Source of the DNA: Firmicutes bacterium AM55-24TS
GTDB taxonomy: Bacteria; Bacillota; Clostridia; UBA1381
Assembly: GCA_003460745.1 (NCBI GenBank)
Contig: QTVU01000009.1
Span: 1-64,000 of the forward strand
Reading direction: 5' to 3'
DNA length: 64,000 nt
The number at the start of each line of letters is the position of its first letter. Position 1 is the stretch's first letter. Of the stretch, positions 45,582 through 53,798 are shown in pieces. The notes under the pieces are model-generated. The model was not told where the DNA came from. It made no database searches and saw only the letters and a program-made list of their open reading frames with translations. The translations under genes and the position numbers were made by a program.

Positions 45582-46484
45582 TTATCTTTCAGGCTTATTT
45601 CGTTTCCGTGCCCAATTTGCAAGTAATTTATCAATAACTTCTTCCATCTGTTGTACCGTAAATGCTTTGGGGAAATATTTTCTTAATCTGTCCTCTTTTA
45701 ATGTGATTTTAACTTTGTTAGATTTATGCTCCTGCATAATAGACAAGATGACACTATCATTCAATTGTCCATCTGTTGAAAATCGGTGAAGTTTTTTCGC
45801 TTGTTTGATTGTGGGGGAGGTTTCTTCTGATTCTATTGTTTTTAACACATCAAACTGTTCTTTGGAACCGAGATACGATATTTCTACCGCTGCGTTCATT
45901 GCAATTTGTTTGTTATCCACCATATCAAGAATAGGGTCAATCAAATTTGTTAAACGAATATATCGTTGTACTTGCGTAGGACTTTCGCCAATTTCTTTTG
46001 ATAATTCTTCGCGTGAAGTTTTTTCGGTTAAATTATGTCCAATTTGGACATAATTTTCTTTGGTTGGTCTGCCGGCTTTACGTTTCATAGCTGCCAACTT
46101 CATTTGATAAGCATATGCTTTCTCACTCGGTAAAATATTTTCACGTTGCAAATTACTGTCTACAAGCAAGATTGTTGCAGTATCGTCATCAAGATTTTTA
46201 ATAATTACAGGCACTTCTTTAATTCCTGCCAATTCACACGCTTTTGCTCGCCTGTGACCTGATAAAATTTCATATCCGCCGTCTTTATGCGGTCTTGCAA
46301 TAATAGGTGACAACACGCCGTGTTGTTGTATGCTTTCAACTAATTCGTTCATATCTTCATCAATCAGCACTTTAAAAGGCTGTTCTACAAATGGTTTTAA
46401 TTCCGATAGAGAAACAGCCTTTATTTCTTCACTTTTATTGCTATCATCATCTGTCAGACTGATATTCATACGCTTGTCCTCCAT
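45582..46484 (-). CDS. parB: ParB/RepB/Spo0J-family partition protein
   Basis: A protein of about 300 residues with the ParB N-terminal nuclease-like domain (VSLSELKPFVEQPFKV ... GVLSPIIARP, then EILSGHRRAKACELAGIKEV and VDSNLQRENILPSEKAYAYQ). A helix-turn-helix follows (REELSKEIGESPTQVQRYIR). The HRR and QREN motifs are the CTP/parS-clamp signature. Start choice is uncertain: the ATG at 46484 and another at 46469 each have a ribosome site. No ParA is encoded nearby, so it may act as a regulator or work with the ParM system. Confidence 0.88.
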   Translation of the reverse strand: MEDKRMNISLTDDDSNKSEEIKAVSLSELKPFVEQPFKVLIDEDMNELVESIQQHGVLSPIIARPHKDGGYEILSGHRRAKACELAGIKEVPVIIKNLDDDTATILLVDSNLQRENILPSEKAYAYQMKLAAMKRKAGRPTKENYVQIGHNLTEKTSREELSKEIGESPTQVQRYIRLTNLIDPILDMVDNKQIAMNAAVEISYLGSKEQFDVLKTIESEETSPTIKQAKKLHRFSTDGQLNDSVILSIMQEHKSNKVKITLKEDRLRKYFPKAFTVQQMEEVIDKLLANWARKRNKPER

Positions 46485-46500
46485 ACTGCGCCACTTCCTT

Positions 46501-47433
46501 TCAACATAAATCACACATATCGTGCTTAACTCTGTTCGTCAATGACGTTTCAGCGGTTTTTGATACGTTGTATAATGATGATATTAAATATGATGTTTTG
46601 CTGTGAATTTTATAATTTATATTATTGAACTCCAGTAACAGAGTTTCTATTTTTTCATACGTCAGTTGTTTATACCGTATCCGTACTATCTCTGATGGAA
46701 TTTCTTTCTTTTCGATTTTATAAGACGGAGTATCCAACAACATAACATCAGCCATAACCTCAACAATGTCGTTAATTATGCCCGTGTCGTTGGTAAGGAT
46801 TAAACTGTCATATGAAATTTGCGATTTTATCTGTGAAATTGTTTTATTGTATTTTTCAATCCAACTTTCAGTTGGGGGATGTGAAAGTTTTTCAGATTGA
46901 TTGATAGAATTGATATTATTAAAATCAGTATTATTTATATCAGTATAATTACATTTCGACTGTCGAAAGTCTGCATTTTCGACTTCCGAAACTCTTGACT
47001 TTCGATTTTCAAAAGTCTGCACTTTTGATTTTCCGAAGTCTTGATTTTCGTTTACCGAAACTATTGATTTCTCAATATCATTATTAGAATTAATAAATTT
47101 TTTGAGATATATTTTCGACGGCTTTCCTTGACCTTGCTTAACACGTTCAATTAAACCAATCCCTTTAAGTTCCGCAACTAATTTTGTTGCTTTTTCTGTT
47201 TTGCAATTCATCTGCTCCATTATGTCATTCACCGTAAAAAATATGTACGCACGATTCTGCTCATCAAACCAACCGTTACGAATTGATAACCCCATACGGT
47301 CCAGCATAAGACCATAGAGCAATTTTGCACTGTCTGATACTTTTTTAAATTGTTGAGATGTTATAAGCACTTTCGGTATTCTGTAAAACGTAAACTGTTC
47401 TGCCTCATCACCATAAAAATAATCAAACTGCAT
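46501..47433 (-). CDS. RepA_N-type replication initiator
   Basis: A 310-residue protein starting MQFDYFYGDEAEQFTFYRIP with the RepA_N winged-helix domain (LLYGLMLDRMGLSIRNGWFD, then FFTVNDIMEQMNCKTEKATK). An Asn/Ser-rich linker follows, and a C-terminal helical part (about 190-310) resembles the DUF6017 tail of Tn1549-type initiators. The linker shows short imperfect repeats (FGKSKVQTFENRKSRVSEV). It would start replication of the excised circle. The gene stop overlaps the parB upstream region by a few bases. Confidence 0.85.
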   Translation of the reverse strand: MQFDYFYGDEAEQFTFYRIPKVLITSQQFKKVSDSAKLLYGLMLDRMGLSIRNGWFDEQNRAYIFFTVNDIMEQMNCKTEKATKLVAELKGIGLIERVKQGQGKPSKIYLKKFINSNNDIEKSIVSVNENQDFGKSKVQTFENRKSRVSEVENADFRQSKCNYTDINNTDFNNINSINQSEKLSHPPTESWIEKYNKTISQIKSQISYDSLILTNDTGIINDIVEVMADVMLLDTPSYKIEKKEIPSEIVRIRYKQLTYEKIETLLLEFNNINYKIHSKTSYLISSLYNVSKTAETSLTNRVKHDMCDLC

Positions 47434-47620
47434 AATCTGTTACCCCCATTTTAAAGACTGCCAATATTTTCACCTTCTAACTTTACTTTTATATAAAAAA
47501 GCCAAATGTATTTTATTCATACATTCAGCTAATTTCCCATTATACCAATCGGGCGTTTCGATATGTACTAATCGTATTCAAAATTATGTAATCATTTCAA
47601 CTCCTTTAATTTGGACAATA

Positions 47621-47653
47621 AAAAAGAGAGTACCTATTATAAAGTACCCTCTT
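47621..47653 (-). terminator. Terminator of the integrase gene
   Basis: On the minus strand AAGAGGGTAC pairs with GTACTCTCTT (one G-U pair) around a 10-base loop, followed by a T-rich run. It lies 18 bases past the integrase stop. Confidence 0.75.
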
Positions 47654-47670
47654 AAAAATTAAGTTTCTAC

Positions 47671-48849
47671 TTATTTAAATGCGTCAAAGGTAACTGATGA
47701 TTCTAATGCGTTTCTTGCTAATGCTCCCATTTTTTCTGTGACGTGAGTGTAATATTTCAGTGTAAATTCAAGTTTTGAATGTCCAAGCATTTCTTGAACG
47801 TACCTCGGACTTATTCCGCTCTCTGCAAGAATAGTAGCATATGTATGACGCAAATTATGAAATTTAAACTGTATTCCTAAATCATCTCTTATTGTACGGG
47901 ATAAGAATTTTATGCTATTGGTTGTAAGCATTTCGCCATTTGTTTTAACATTTACAAAGTCTGTTACTTCTATAAGGTTTTCTTTGTTCTTAATCAATCT
48001 TTCTGTAACAAAATTTCGCTTATATCCGTCGCCATAAATAGCTCGATTTTCGTCCTGCTGTGCTTTTAAATTCTTTAAATAAGTACAAAAGCTATCTGTT
48101 ATATTTACACTGCGATAAGCATTTTTTGTTTTCAGCGGGCAGAAACACCATTTTTTATCTTGAAACAGTAACTGTTTTTTTACGGCTATTTTTTTATTCT
48201 CAAAGTCAACATTGCTCCATTGTAATCCGAAAACCTCACTTTCACGAAGTCCTGTATTTAATGCGATAAAGAATGAAGTAATAACATTTGTGTTTTGCAG
48301 TCTATTGCTCATTTGCAATAATTCTTCATTTGTATATGAACGTATTTCTCCAACGTGGCGTGGGTCAGGCGGTGTGGTAACTTCTTCGAAAATATCTTTT
48401 TTCGTATATTTTCGTTTATAGGCATATCCAAATAAAACTTTCAAGAATTTATAAAGCCCTTTTACATATTCCTCGCTGTACTTTGTCATCTTTTCATTTA
48501 TAAAATCATCTATACTGTTTGCACCTATTTGATACATATAAAATGAATCGAATCTATTAGCGAAATGATTTCTATACAATGATTTATATCTTACGATTGT
48601 TGCATAGGCTCTGGTTGCCGGAGCTTCCTTTTCTATAAACTCCGTATAAACCTCTTGAAAAGTTATTTTTTGATTTTCAACATAATCACCAGTTTTATTA
48701 TACTGATAAACAACGTCGTTAAGAGCTTTTACAGCCTCTTTTTTTGTTTTGTAGCCGCTTTTTTCAACTTGATGTCTTTTTCCGTTGTGTATTCCGAAAT
48801 CAACACGATATGACCACGTTGCCCCTTTTTTTCTTACACTTCCTTGCAT
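47671..48849 (-). CDS. int: Tyrosine recombinase integrase of the conjugative element
   Basis: A 392-residue phage-type integrase. N-terminal arm-binding domain (KKGATWSYRVDFGIHNGKRH, about 5-50), then a core-binding SAM-like domain (about 60-160). The catalytic domain has Arg in LNTGLRESEVFGLQW (about 195), HxxR in FHNLRHTYATILAESG (about 330), His in LGHSKLEFTLKYYTHV and Tyr in the latter (about 368). All five active residues are visible, so it should excise and insert the element. The start follows AGGAGG. No excisionase gene is recognised beside it. The att-like repeats lie upstream of its start (48933-49185). Confidence 0.93.
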   Translation of the reverse strand: MQGSVRKKGATWSYRVDFGIHNGKRHQVEKSGYKTKKEAVKALNDVVYQYNKTGDYVENQKITFQEVYTEFIEKEAPATRAYATIVRYKSLYRNHFANRFDSFYMYQIGANSIDDFINEKMTKYSEEYVKGLYKFLKVLFGYAYKRKYTKKDIFEEVTTPPDPRHVGEIRSYTNEELLQMSNRLQNTNVITSFFIALNTGLRESEVFGLQWSNVDFENKKIAVKKQLLFQDKKWCFCPLKTKNAYRSVNITDSFCTYLKNLKAQQDENRAIYGDGYKRNFVTERLIKNKENLIEVTDFVNVKTNGEMLTTNSIKFLSRTIRDDLGIQFKFHNLRHTYATILAESGISPRYVQEMLGHSKLEFTLKYYTHVTEKMGALARNALESSVTFDAFK

Positions 48850-48932
48850 ATGAATTCCTCCTTGATTATTACTTTTATTTTATTATATCAAGATAGCGGT
48901 AGAAATCTGAAGTCAACGAAATAGAATATTTA

Positions 48933-49053
48933 TTTCCCACAAAAAATATTTTTTTAAGCCCGTTAAGCAGCATAGCTATGCGGTTTTTGGGGCTTTTTGT
49001 GGGAAATGATTTTTTTCACGCATTTTTATTGATTTTTCCCACGGATTTCCCAC
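48933..49053. repeat. TTTCCCAC repeats, probable integrase arm sites at the element end
   Basis: The octamer TTTCCCAC occurs at 48933-48940, 49035-49042 and 49046-49053, and inverted at 48999-49006. The first and the inverted copy are the ends of a long hairpin (13-bp stem, 48933-48945 with 48994-49006) that also holds AAGCCC/GGGCTT and the palindrome GCATAGCTATGC. Clustered copies next to the integrase gene suggest arm-type binding sites, as in other phage-type integrase systems; this is inference. Confidence 0.5.
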
Positions 49054-49064
49054 ACGGAGAAAAA

Positions 49065-49185
49065 ATACGTTTAGATACAAAAAAACACGATTAACCTAAA
49101 TTGGATAATCGTGTTTCGTGAACAAGCCGTACAAATGGCTTATCTATGCGGTTTGTAAAGAGTATCTATTTGTATCTAATCGTAT
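49065..49185. repeat. 17-bp inverted repeat and 10-bp-phased GTATCT repeats
   Basis: TTTGTATCTAATCGTAT at 49169-49185 recurs inverted at 49065-49081 with one mismatch. GTATCT is also repeated at 49162, 49172 and 49182, exactly one DNA turn apart. The block lies between the integrase side and the rubrerythrin stop and could be the crossover region or host-factor sites of attR. Confidence 0.45.
49077..49119 (-). terminator. Terminator downstream of rubrerythrin
   Basis: On the minus strand AAACACGATTA pairs with TAATCGTGTTT and is followed by further T. It lies about 75 bases past the rubrerythrin stop and limits how far right the conjugative element can reach. Confidence 0.75.
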
Positions 49186-49191
49186 CTTAGA

Positions 49192-49746
49192 TTAACCAAA
49201 ATATCTCTTTAACATACCTTCAAAGCCTTTGCCGTGTCTTGCCTCGTCTTTTGCCATTTCGTGAACTGTGTCGTGAATAGCGTCATAGCCAAGTTCTTTT
49301 GCTCTCTTTGCAAGTTCAAGTTTACCTGCTGTTGCACCACATTCAGCTTCTGCTCTAAGTTCAAGATTTTTCTTTGTTGACGGAGTTACAACTTCGCCAA
49401 GAAGTTCGGCAAATTTTGCTGCGTGTTCAGCTTCTTCCAAAGCGGCTCTCATATAAAATTCGCCGATTTCAGGGTAACCCTCGCGTATTGCCTGTCTGCT
49501 CATTGCGATATACATACCGACTTCTGTACATTCACCTTCAAAATTAGCCTTTAGACCTTCGTAAACATCAGCTTCAACCTGATCTTTTGCACCTACTCCG
49601 ATAACGTGTTCACATACAAAGTTTAGTGCAGTACCCTCTTCCATAACAGTGAACTTTGAACCCGGAACACCGCACTGTGGACATTTTTCAGGTGGTTCGT
49701 TACCCTCGTGAACATAACCGCATACCGGACATACATACTTTTTCAT
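49192..49746 (-). CDS. Reverse rubrerythrin (rubredoxin domain first)
   Basis: A 184-residue peroxide- and oxygen-detoxifying protein. An N-terminal rubredoxin-type iron site (CPVCGY, CPQCG, residues 6-27) is followed by a four-helix diiron domain with ligands in [36 protein letters not shown] and DEARHGKGF. In ordinary rubrerythrin the rubredoxin part is last, so this is the reverse type known from Clostridium oxygen defence. It reduces hydrogen peroxide using NADH via partner reductases. It lies directly behind a Fur/PerR-type regulator gene, likely co-transcribed, with a strong ribosome site (AAGGAGG). Confidence 0.93.
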   Translation of the reverse strand: MKKYVCPVCGYVHEGNEPPEKCPQCGVPGSKFTVMEEGTALNFVCEHVIGVGAKDQVEADVYEGLKANFEGECTEVGMYIAMSRQAIREGYPEIGEFYMRAALEEAEHAAKFAELLGEVVTPSTKKNLELRAEAECGATAGKLELAKRAKELGYDAIHDTVHEMAKDEARHGKGFEGMLKRYFG

Positions 49747-49770
49747 AATAAATTTCCTCCTTAGAATTAA

Positions 49771-50154
49771 TTATTTTTTTTTTACTACTACAATTTTCGC
49801 AGATACCGTAAAATATAGCGAATAGTCTTCTATATCTGCATTTAATTTTTCCGCCGCTTGATTTTTTATCTCGTCCATACCGTCTAAATCAACATCGTAT
49901 ATTTTGTCACACTTATTACATACGAAATGAAAATGTCGGTGGACAAAACCGTCGAAATGTTCTTTGTTTGCGGAAGTGCTGATTTTTAAAATATCTCCAT
50001 TTTCCGCAAGCTGTGCAAGGTTTCTGTATACAGTTCCAAGACTGATGTTAGGAAATTCCTTGCGCAGATTTTCGTACAGCCAATCAGCCGACGGGTGGGA
50101 GCGTGTACTTCTAAGCAGCGTTAGAAGTGCCTCACGCTGTTTTGAATACTTCAT
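49771..50154 (-). CDS. Fur/PerR-family regulator, apparent 3' frameshift
   Basis: About 127 residues from MKYSKQREALLTLL (AAGGAGTG 6 bases before; an upstream Met at 50190 lies in the operator). Winged helix (HPSADWLYENLRKEF, LGTVYRNLAQLAENG) and metal ligands (HRHFHFVCNKC) are present, including the first CxxC of the structural zinc site. The second CxxC is missing: the frame ends SLYFTVSAKIVVVKKK, whereas shifting one frame gives LYFYGICENCSSKKK, the normal end. One T added in the TTTT run (complement 49810-49813) restores it. So a one-base deletion, real or from sequencing, removes the zinc site. Probably PerR-like, given its rubrerythrin neighbour. Confidence 0.8.
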   Translation of the reverse strand: MKYSKQREALLTLLRSTRSHPSADWLYENLRKEFPNISLGTVYRNLAQLAENGDILKISTSANKEHFDGFVHRHFHFVCNKCDKIYDVDLDGMDEIKNQAAEKLNADIEDYSLYFTVSAKIVVVKKK

Positions 50155-50177
50155 ACATTTCACTCCTTCAAAATCAA

Positions 50178-50192
50178 TAATGATAATCATTA
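50178..50192 (-). promoter_or_regulatory. Fur/PerR-type operator
   Basis: TAATGATAATCATTA is a perfect 7-1-7 inverted repeat close to the Fur-box consensus. It lies 24 bases upstream of the regulator start at 50154, so the regulator probably controls its own gene and the rubrerythrin behind it. Confidence 0.75.
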
Positions 50193-50290
50193 CTGATTTA
50201 TGAGTTCATTATAACAGACGTTTTTCGGTTTGTCAATAGTTTTTTGAAATAAATTTAGATTAATTTTGTGTAAATTTGATTTTGGGTGTT

Positions 50291-50487
50291 GCCACCACTC
50301 CTCAGGGAGAGAAAAAAGGCTCCCATAGAGGGGAGCAGTCGGCACAGCTGACTGAGGGGGTATGTAGGACGACCGATAATCGCGTGTGTGTAATAATGCC
50401 ACCACTCCGTCACTGCGTGCCACCACTCCTCAGGGGGAGAAAAAAGGCTCCCATAGAGGGGAGCAGTCGGCACAGCCGACTGAGGGG
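50291..50487. repeat. Duplicated palindromic intergenic repeat
   Basis: Two near-identical units of about 70 bases, 50291-50360 and 50419-50487. Each holds an outer pair CTCAG/CTGAG, an inner pair GGCTCCC / GGGGAGC around ATAGA, and AGTCGGCACAGC. The copies differ at a few positions. A shorter piece (GCCACCACTCC, 50398-50408) lies between them. Similar palindromic repeats occur between genes of gut Clostridia. No gene is present in 50215-50540. Confidence 0.7.
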
Positions 50488-50548
50488 TGGTTTCGCACAT
50501 TGCAAAATACTTTTTTATTCTAAAATTTACGATATTTTTTGATTAGTC

Positions 50549-50577
50549 TTGATTTTATCGGCGGTTTATAATATAAT
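50549..50577 (+). promoter_or_regulatory. Predicted sigma-A promoter of purC
   Basis: TTGATT (50549-50554), a 17-base spacer and TATAAT (50572-50577). A start near 50584 gives a leader of about 35 bases. Confidence 0.65.
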
Positions 50578-50618
50578 ATAGAAGTAAAATTATGTTTACA
50601 GGAAAGGAACTGATAAAT

Positions 50619-51326
50619 ATGAAGAAAATGGAACAGCTTTACGAAGGAAAAGCAAAGAAGGTTTTTAAAACTGATGACGAAAATCTTTACATCGTTGATT
50701 ACAAAGATGACGCAACTGCATTTAACGGTCTTAAAAAAGGTCAAATTGCAGGTAAGGGTGTTGTGAACAACAAAATGTCAAACTTCCTTATGCAAATTAT
50801 GGAAAAGAACGGTATCCCTACTCACTTTGTTGAAGAAATTTCAGACAGAGAAACTGTTGTTAAGAGAGTAGAAATCGTACCTTTGGAAGTAATCATCAGA
50901 AATATTGCGGCAGGTAGTTTTTCAAAGCGTTTCGGCGTTGAAGAAGGCAAGAAATTAAACTGCACAACTTTGGAATACTGTCTAAAGAACGACGACCTTG
51001 GCGATCCTATGATTAACGATTATCAGATTATCGCTATCGGTGCCGCTACTAAAGAGGATCTTGATACTATTGCTGACCTTACTTTTAAAGTAAATGATGT
51101 TCTAAAAGCATATTTTGAAAGTATTAATATAGAACTTGTTGATTTCAAGATTGAGTTCGGTAAAACTCCTGACGGTCAGATTATTCTTGCGGATGAAATC
51201 TCACCTGACACTTGCCGTCTATGGGACGCTACAACTCACGAAAAACTTGACAAAGACCGTTTCAGACGTGATATGGGCAATGTTGAAGAGGCATATGCAG
51301 AGGTATTTAAACGTCTTGGACTATAA
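50619..51326 (+). CDS. purC: Phosphoribosylaminoimidazole-succinocarboxamide synthase
   Basis: PurC joins aspartate to CAIR with ATP to form SAICAR in de novo purine synthesis. The 235-residue protein has [10 protein letters not shown] near the N terminus (nucleotide-binding loop), then [29 protein letters not shown] (substrate loop) and [14 protein letters not shown] (Asp/Glu catalytic region). The start at 50619 is supported by GGAAAGGAACTG upstream; an earlier Met at 50592 lies before the ribosome site. Length is normal. It is the first gene of a purine cluster with purB and purA. Confidence 0.96.
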   Translation: MKKMEQLYEGKAKKVFKTDDENLYIVDYKDDATAFNGLKKGQIAGKGVVNNKMSNFLMQIMEKNGIPTHFVEEISDRETVVKRVEIVPLEVIIRNIAAGSFSKRFGVEEGKKLNCTTLEYCLKNDDLGDPMINDYQIIAIGAATKEDLDTIADLTFKVNDVLKAYFESINIELVDFKIEFGKTPDGQIILADEISPDTCRLWDATTHEKLDKDRFRRDMGNVEEAYAEVFKRLGL

Positions 51327-51330
51327 TTAA

Positions 51331-51440
51331 GTGTAGACCGAATTAAATTGCCCGGCTCACCGCTTTTTGCCGAGGGCAGTGCATATGTACGGCACCGTCG
51401 ACTGCAAAGTGGCAATCAAAGCGATTTTCTTCGGTCTTAT
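51331..51440 (+). ncRNA. Possible structured RNA between purC and purB
   Basis: The 138-base gap can fold. An outer stem GACCGAA (51336-51342) pairs with TTCGGTC (51430-51436). An inner stem ATTG/CAAT (51347-51350 with 51413-51416) encloses two hairpins, CCCGGC/GCCGAGGG and GCAGT/ACTGC (51376-51380 with 51401-51405). The outer stem ends 16 bases before the purB ribosome site. It could be a regulatory leader of purB or a decayed repeat. Not matched to a known class. Confidence 0.35.
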
Positions 51441-51464
51441 AAAAAATTTAGAGGAGTAAATGAA

Positions 51465-52897
51465 ATGGCAACAAATACTTACGAAAGTCCGTTAAACTCA
51501 CGTTACGCGTCAAAGGAAATGCAGTACATTTTTTCTCCGGACAAGAAATTCTCAACTTGGAGAAAACTTTGGATTGCACTTGCCGAAAGTGAAAAAGAAC
51601 TTGGACTTGATATAACAGACAAACAGATTGCTCAAATGAAAGAGCATATTTACGATATTAATTATGATGTTGCAAAGGCTCGTGAAAAGGAAGTTCGTCA
51701 CGATGTAATGTCGCACGTTTACGCATATGGCGTACAGTGCCCGGACGCAAAGCCTATTATTCACTTGGGTGCAACAAGTTGTTATGTCGGTGACAACACT
51801 GATATTATCATAATGACAGAGGCTATGCAGCTTGTTAAGAAAAAGCTTGTATGTCTTATCGGAGAGCTTGCAAAGTTTGCAAAGGAATATAAGGATTTGC
51901 CGACATTGGCATTTACTCATTTTCAGCCGGCACAGCTACAACAGTAGGTAAGCGTGCGTCATTGTGGCTTGAAGATTTGCTTATGGACCTTGAGGACGTT
52001 GATTATCAGCTTTCAAAGGCAAAGCTTTTGGGCTGTAAGGGTACAACGGGTACACAGGCAAGTTTCCTTGAACTTTTTGAGGGGGACCATGAAAAATGTA
52101 AAATGCTTGACAAGAAGATTGCCGAAAAAATGGGTTATGAAGAATCATTCCCTGTAAGCGGTCAGACATATCCGAGAAAACTTGACTCTCAAATGCTTAA
52201 TACATTGAGCCTTATCGCACAGAGTGCGTACAAGTTCTCAAACGACATCAGACTTCTTCAACACTTAAAGCAGATTGAAGAACCGTTTGAAAAGTCGCAA
52301 ATCGGTTCATCGGCAATGGCTTATAAGAGAAACCCTATGAGAAGTGAAAGAATCGGCTCTCTTGCAAGATATGTAATAGTAGACGCACTTAATCCGGCAA
52401 TTACTGCATCAACACAATGGTTTGAAAGAACTCTTGATGACAGTGCAAATAAGCGAATTTCAGTTCCTGAGGCTTTTCTTGCAGTAGATGCTATTCTCAG
52501 CTTGTACATCAACGTTGTTGACGGACTTGTGGTATATGATAAAGTAATCAATCAGCAGTTTATGCGTGAAATTCCGTTTATGGCTACTGAAAATATTATG
52601 ATGGATGCCGTTAAAAAAGGCGGCGACAGACAGGATTTACACGAAAAAATCAGAGTATATTCTATGGAGGCGGGAAAGACTGTTAAAATGGAGGGTAAGG
52701 AAAACAACCTTGCCGAACTTATCGCCGGTGATCCTGCATTCGGTTTGACTTTGGAAGAAATTAATGCTGTTATGAAACCTGAAAATTTTGTCGGACGTGC
52801 TCCGCAGCAGGTTGAAGATTTCTTAAAGGATTACGTTGAGCCTGTTCTTGAAAAGAACAAGGATTTACTTGGTATTGAAGTTGAAATTAACGTCTGA
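51465..52897 (+). pseudogene. purB: Adenylosuccinate lyase with a one-base frameshift
   Basis: PurB cleaves SAICAR to AICAR and adenylosuccinate to AMP. The first part (MATNTYESPLNSRYASKEMQ ... THFQPAQL, 51465-51947) ends at TAG after LQQ; the second part (to 52897) resumes in another frame with WLEDLLMDLEDVDYQ. Inserting one base at about 51937 gives FQPAQLTTVGKRASLWLEDL, the expected family sequence. The rest is healthy: GSSAMAYKRNPMRSERIG (the lyase signature), TGTQASFLELFEGD. Total restored length is about 477 residues, normal. Because the gene is otherwise clean and the loss should cause purine dependence, a sequencing error is likely. Confidence 0.88.
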
Positions 52898-52929
52898 TTT
52901 ATTTGAAATATAAATTTAGAGGTAATTAT

Positions 52930-53745
52930 ATGAAGAAAATTATATTTTGCCTTGTTGCGGTTTGTATGGCTGCGATGTCGTTTGTGACCGTACACTGCGA
53001 GGATAATATTAAAGTGATACTTGACGGCAAAACGCTTGAATTTGACGTTCAGCCACAAATTATAGACGAACGCACACTTGTGCCTATGCGTGTGATATTC
53101 GAGGCATTGGGCGCGGATGTTGAGTGGGAAGAGGAAACTCAGACTATCAACACAAGACGTTCGGATACTGATTTGTTTTATATCAGTATGCGTGTGGGTG
53201 ACAAGACAATTCATAAGGAGTCGGTTGAGGCGAACTTGCCGACATCAAACGATATTGAACTTGATGTACCGCCGATGATTATAGACGGGCGTACGCTTGT
53301 TCCTGTTCGTGCGGTTTCGGAGTGCTTTGGCTGTAAGGTAGAGTGGAACGGCGAAAGTCGAACTGTTATTATTGAAAGCAATTCTGACAATAATACAGAT
53401 ACTGACGTGCCGACACCGTCACCGACAGAAACGCCTGTCAATTCAGTTAATACAATCGAATATAACGTCGATAATGAGCAGTATGCAAGTTATATGAAAG
53501 AATTTAAAATTCTTGACGCGGTAAAAAATTCGGACGGCAACTATGATATAACATACACACTTCAAACATATCTTGAAGGTCGTGGTTTGGTTGTGGTTGA
53601 ATTTAGGTGCCTTGATGAAAACGGCAGTGAAGTTGACAGATTCGGCGGAGCATTCCAAGGCACAGATTATACATGGAGCGCTCAAGAGGCGAAAACAACA
53701 ATTTCCGGTAAAACAACACGCATTGAGCTTGTAATTGAAAAATAA
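52930..53745 (+). CDS. Secreted stalk-domain (copper amine oxidase N-like) protein
   Basis: 271 residues from MKKIIFCLVAVCMAAMSFVT (signal peptide, cleavage near VHC-EDN or as a lipoprotein-like Cys). The stalk/copper-amine-oxidase-N domain spans about residues 25-150: LEFDVQPQIIDERTLVPMRV and a second half IELDVPPMIIDGRTLVPVRA. A Thr/Pro linker (DVPTPSPTETPVN, about 158-170) and a C-terminal beta-sandwich of about 95 residues with no recognised family follow. It lies between purB and purA in the same direction but has no obvious purine link. The start has AGAGGTAATTAT upstream. Confidence 0.8.
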   Translation: MKKIIFCLVAVCMAAMSFVTVHCEDNIKVILDGKTLEFDVQPQIIDERTLVPMRVIFEALGADVEWEEETQTINTRRSDTDLFYISMRVGDKTIHKESVEANLPTSNDIELDVPPMIIDGRTLVPVRAVSECFGCKVEWNGESRTVIIESNSDNNTDTDVPTPSPTETPVNSVNTIEYNVDNEQYASYMKEFKILDAVKNSDGNYDITYTLQTYLEGRGLVVVEFRCLDENGSEVDRFGGAFQGTDYTWSAQEAKTTISGKTTRIELVIEK

Positions 53746-53798
53746 GTTATGAAATTAAAAATCAGGCAAACGCTTGGTTAGCATAGGAGGACAAATAC

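Larger units (their letters stand above)
11877..49060 (-). mobile_element. Integrative conjugative element, Tn1549/CD1108-like
   Basis: The segment holds a tyrosine integrase at its right end, RepA-type initiator, ParB and ParM/ParR-like proteins, MobC and HUH relaxase, PcfB, VirD4 coupling ATPase, Maff2, VirB6-like, PrgI, VirB4, an NlpC/P60 hydrolase, and an ArdC/helicase/methylase giant. Nearly all are on one strand with tight spacing, so transfer seems complete: relaxosome, coupling protein, mating channel and wall hydrolase. Edges are estimates. The right edge is placed between the integrase and the rubrerythrin terminator. The left edge is at or beyond the terminator at 11879, and I could not find a direct repeat marking attL. 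Confidence 0.85.
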
